Source: Pseudomonas tohonis (lineage in GTDB: Bacteria > Pseudomonadota > Gammaproteobacteria > Pseudomonadales > Pseudomonadaceae). Taken from it: 64,000 nucleotides of DNA. Below are positions 60,288 to 64,000 of the stretch, in pieces (position 1 is the stretch's first letter; each line of letters begins with the position of its first letter). The position numbers and the translations under genes were made by a program. The notes beneath the pieces were generated by a model. It made no database searches. It was not told the origin of the DNA and saw nothing but the letters and a program-made list of their open reading frames with translations. The DNA is taken from positions 6,202,001 through 6,266,000 of the forward strand of contig NZ_AP023189.1 of assembly GCF_012767755.2 (NCBI RefSeq). The letters are read 5' to 3'.

Positions 60288-61472
60288 TCAGCCCAGGGGC
60301 AGCACCAGGCTGAAGGTGGCACCCTCGCCCTTCTCGCTGGCGACGTCGATGCGCCCGCCGTGGGCCGCCACGATCTGTTCGGAGATGTACAGGCCGAGCC
60401 CGAGGCCGGCGATCTTCTCCGAGCCGTTGACCCGCTCGAACTGCTGGAAGATGCGGCGCTGGTCGGCCGGCGAGATGCCCACGCCCTGGTCGATCACGTC
60501 CACCCAGGCCTCGCCTCCGTCTGCCCGCACCCGCACCCGCACCGGCTTGCCCGGCCCATAGCGCAGGGCGTTGCTCAGCAGGTTGCTGATCACCTGCTCG
60601 ATGCGGAAGGCGTCCCAGACGCCATGCAGCTCGCCTTCCACCTCCAGGCCGAGCTCGCAGCCGGCGCTCTGCATCTGCTGCTCGAAGTTCTCGGTGACGT
60701 TGCGCACCAGCCGCCCCAGCTCGGTGCGTTCGGGGCGGATGGACAGCTTGCCGGTGCGGATGCGCGAGACGTCGAGCATGTCCTCGATCAGGCGGATCAG
60801 GCTCCTGATCTGGCGCTCGTCGCGGTCGAACATGGCCTTGAGCTTGTCCTCGGTGAAGACCGCCGAGTTGCCCTTGGCCAGGTACATCTGGCGCAGCTGG
60901 GTGTCGAGGATCAGGCCGTTGAGCGGCGTGCGCAGCTCGTGGGAGACGATGGACATGAAGTCGTCGCGCATCTGCACCGCGCGCTGCAGCTCGGCCTGGG
61001 TGGCGCGCAGCTCGGCCAGCAGGGCGTCCTGCTCGCGGCGGCCCTGCTCCAGGGCCTCCAGCTGGCAGGCCATGAGCTTGCGCTGGCGGTGCAGCTCGAC
61101 GAACACCGCCACCTTGCTGCGCACCGCATGGTTGTCCAGCGGCTTGTAGAGGAAGTCCACCGCGCCGCTCTCGTAGCCCTTGAAGGCGTAGTTGAGTTCG
61201 CGCCCGGCAGCGCTGACGAAGACGATGGGGATGTGCTTGGTCTTCTCCGTGCCGCGCATCAGCTCGGCCAGCTCGAAGCCGTTCATGCCCGGCATCTGCA
61301 CGTCGAGGATGGCCAGGGCGAACTCGTGCTCCAGCAGCAGCGCCAGCGCCTCGTCGGCGGAGCCGGCCTTGTACACCTCGCGCCCCTCGCCCTTGATCAA
61401 CGCCTCCAGCGCCAGAAGGTTTTCCGGCAGATCGTCGACGATCAGCAGCTTGCTCGTTTGGCTAGTCGGCAT
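60288..61472 (-). CDS. Receiver-histidine kinase (response regulator fused to HisKA-HATPase)
   Basis: 394 residues from ATG 61472. Receiver domain 1-125 with phospho-Asp in LAILDVQMPGMNG; coiled-coil linker (~130-165); HisKA with SIVSHELRTPLNGL; ATPase domain with NLLSNALRYG, DQGVGISP and GLGLGLYI. No membrane helix. The receiver input suggests it is driven by an upstream phosphodonor, probably the hybrid kinase of the same operon. Overlaps cheB by 11 bases. Confidence 0.93.
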   Translation of the reverse strand: MPTSQTSKLLIVDDLPENLLALEALIKGEGREVYKAGSADEALALLLEHEFALAILDVQMPGMNGFELAELMRGTEKTKHIPIVFVSAAGRELNYAFKGYESGAVDFLYKPLDNHAVRSKVAVFVELHRQRKLMACQLEALEQGRREQDALLAELRATQAELQRAVQMRDDFMSIVSHELRTPLNGLILDTQLRQMYLAKGNSAVFTEDKLKAMFDRDERQIRSLIRLIEDMLDVSRIRTGKLSIRPERTELGRLVRNVTENFEQQMQSAGCELGLEVEGELHGVWDAFRIEQVISNLLSNALRYGPGKPVRVRVRADGGEAWVDVIDQGVGISPADQRRIFQQFERVNGSEKIAGLGLGLYISEQIVAAHGGRIDVASEKGEGATFSLVLPLG

Positions 61473-62046
61473 GGGAGGGGTCCAGTTGGGCCAGGAGTGC
61501 GCGAATGCCGCGCAACGGAAGAATGTAGTCGGGCACGTGAGAGGCCAGGGCAGCTTCGGGCATGGTGGGCACCTGCGCCTCGGCCGGGTCCTGGACGATG
61601 CTCAGGCCGCCGGCGCGCTTGATCGCGGCGAGCCCGGCGGCACCGTCCTGGTTGGCACCGGTGAGCAGCACGCCCACCAGCCGCTCCTGGTAGCTGTCCG
61701 CTGCCGACTCGAACAGCACGTCGATCGAAGGCCGCGAATAATGCAGCGGCTCCTCGCGACTCAGGGAGAAACTGTGGTCGCTCTCGATCGACAGGTGATA
61801 GCCGGGCGGTGCGAAGTACAGCGTGCCGGGGCGCAGGTCCTCCTTGTCCTGGGCCTCCTTGACGCGCAGCGCCAGGCGCCGGCCGAACAGGTCGGCCAAC
61901 AGGCTGTCGCGGGATTCCGGCAGGTGCAGCACGCAGACCAGCGGCAGGCCGTAGCCGGCGGGCAGCCCGCTGAATACCGTCAGCAAGGCCTCCACGCCAC
62001 CGGCGGATGCCCCGACCACCACTGCGTCCCGCTTCTGCGCGTTCAT
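61462..62046 (-). CDS. CheB-type methylesterase domain protein lacking a receiver
   Basis: 194 residues from ATG 62046, overlapping the cheR stop (ATGA). Catalytic triad Ser in VVGASAGGVEAL, His in CVLHLPES and Asp in GANQDGAAGL are present. No N-terminal receiver, unlike classical CheB, so it is not regulated by direct phosphorylation. Pairs with the neighbouring CheR; the target may be a chemoreceptor or another protein. Confidence 0.92.
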   Translation of the reverse strand: MNAQKRDAVVVGASAGGVEALLTVFSGLPAGYGLPLVCVLHLPESRDSLLADLFGRRLALRVKEAQDKEDLRPGTLYFAPPGYHLSIESDHSFSLSREEPLHYSRPSIDVLFESAADSYQERLVGVLLTGANQDGAAGLAAIKRAGGLSIVQDPAEAQVPTMPEAALASHVPDYILPLRGIRALLAQLDPSHAD

Positions 62047-62861
62047 AGTTTGCGGAAGACCCTTTCCTGGCGGTTGAGCGCTTCGAAGCGGCCGGAATAG
62101 GCGGAGAAGTCCAGGCTCTCCTTGCTACCCAGGCCGAGGAAGCCCCGGTGGCACAGCGATTCGTGGAAAAGGCCAAGGGCCCGGTCCTGCAGCTGCTTGT
62201 TGAAATAGATCAGCACGTTGCGGCAGGAGATCAGCTGGGTCTCGGAGAACACCGCGTCGGTCGCCAGGCTGTGGTCGGCGAAGGTGACGTTCTCCCGCAG
62301 CGACTTGTCGAACAGCGCGCCGTCGTACGCCGCAGTGTAGTAATCCGACAGCGACCCGCGCCCGCCCGCCTTGCGATAGTTCTCGCTGTACTGGCGCATG
62401 TCGTCGAGGGAGTAGATGCCGCGACGGGCCTTCTCCAGGGACTGCGGGTTGATGTCGGTGGCATAGATCAGGGTGCGTTCCAGCAGCCCCTCCTCGTGCA
62501 GCAGGATGGCCAGGGAGTGCACTTCCTCGCCGGTGCTGCAGCCGGCGATCCACACCTTGATGGAGGGGTAGGTGCGCAGGATGGGCACCACTTCCTGGCG
62601 CAGGGCGAGGAAGTAGGAGGGGTCGCGGAACATCTCGCTGACCGGGATCGTCAGGTACTGCAGCAGCTCGTGGAATGCCTGGGCGTCGTGGATGATGCGT
62701 TCCTGCAGCGCCGAGATGGTGGCGCAGTCGAACTGGCGCAGGGCGTAGAGCACGCGACGCTTGAGGGACGCGCCCGAATAGTCGCGGAAGTCGTAGCTGT
62801 ACTTCAGGTAGATCGCCTCGATCAGCAGGCGCAGCTCGATTTCCTGGGTGCGTTCGGACAT
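62043..62861 (-). CDS. CheR-type protein methyltransferase
   Basis: 272 residues from ATG 62861. N-terminal helical domain, then SAM-binding WIAGCSTGEEVHSLAILLHE, IYATDINPQSLEKARRGIY and LISCRNVLIYFNKQLQ, all canonical CheR. Methylates glutamates on chemoreceptors or related sensors. In operon between the hybrid kinase and CheB. Confidence 0.95.
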   Translation of the reverse strand: MSERTQEIELRLLIEAIYLKYSYDFRDYSGASLKRRVLYALRQFDCATISALQERIIHDAQAFHELLQYLTIPVSEMFRDPSYFLALRQEVVPILRTYPSIKVWIAGCSTGEEVHSLAILLHEEGLLERTLIYATDINPQSLEKARRGIYSLDDMRQYSENYRKAGGRGSLSDYYTAAYDGALFDKSLRENVTFADHSLATDAVFSETQLISCRNVLIYFNKQLQDRALGLFHESLCHRGFLGLGSKESLDFSAYSGRFEALNRQERVFRKL

Positions 62862-62862
62862 C

Positions 62863-64000
<1,138 letters not shown>

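Overview
The window is a high-GC gammaproteobacterial chromosome segment, almost certainly Pseudomonas and closest in flavour to the P. aeruginosa/resinovorans/alcaligenes group. The evidence is the gene order typA-thiI-glnA-ntrBC-trmL-secB-grx-rhodanese-gpmI-envC-ctpA followed by hisF-hisA-DUF2164-hisH-hisB and asmA-mutY-yggX-tRNA-Phe (a pseudomonad backbone, from memory of those genomes), a lasB-type elastase, GC-rich third positions, and Pseudomonas REP-like palindromes. No prophage, integrase, CRISPR array, rRNA or replication origin was seen. Both window edges cut genes: a diguanylate cyclase on the left and a hybrid sensor kinase on the right.

Left part (1-27.5 kb), more accessory: a 7TM-PAS-GGDEF cyclase; a DUF3999/DUF2339 membrane pair; a YkgJ iron-sulfur-type Cys-cluster protein; a 497-bp MITE-like element with 16-bp inverted ends and an 8-bp target duplication inside a REP-like palindrome; a DUF808 membrane protein; a CptA-like phosphoethanolamine transferase; a small membrane protein; LasB elastase with palindromes upstream; an AT-richer nucleotidyltransferase-like gene; a chemoreceptor; a tandem glycine riboswitch in front of a TRIC-family channel gene; a diguanylate cyclase whose reading frame is broken at a G8 run; and a two-partner secretion pair (about 1990-residue GLUG/MBG-repeat adhesin plus its TpsB transporter).

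Middle (27.5-52 kb), housekeeping: TypA, ThiI, and nitrogen control (glnA with a perfect sigma-54 promoter and two NtrC boxes at the classical spacing; ntrBC behind two DUF4124 genes, with another NtrC-like box). Then comes a repeat-rich 0.85-kb gap holding four direct copies of a roughly 48-bp repeat, followed by trmL, secB, glutaredoxin, an inactive-looking rhodanese, gpmI, the cell-wall set envC-ctpA-polysaccharide deacetylase, a membrane-anchored Asp-box protein, tandem periplasmic binding proteins without a permease, and the histidine genes.

Right part (52-64 kb): an OFA-family MFS transporter, a PanZ-like acetyltransferase, a sterol-desaturase-family enzyme, asmA-mutY-yggX, tRNA-Phe(GAA), an LprI-like protein, a 42-residue acidic microprotein, and a tightly overlapped signalling operon (hybrid kinase, CheR, receiver-less CheB, receiver-kinase). 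Recurrent themes are c-di-GMP and adhesion, cell-envelope maintenance and nitrogen regulation.
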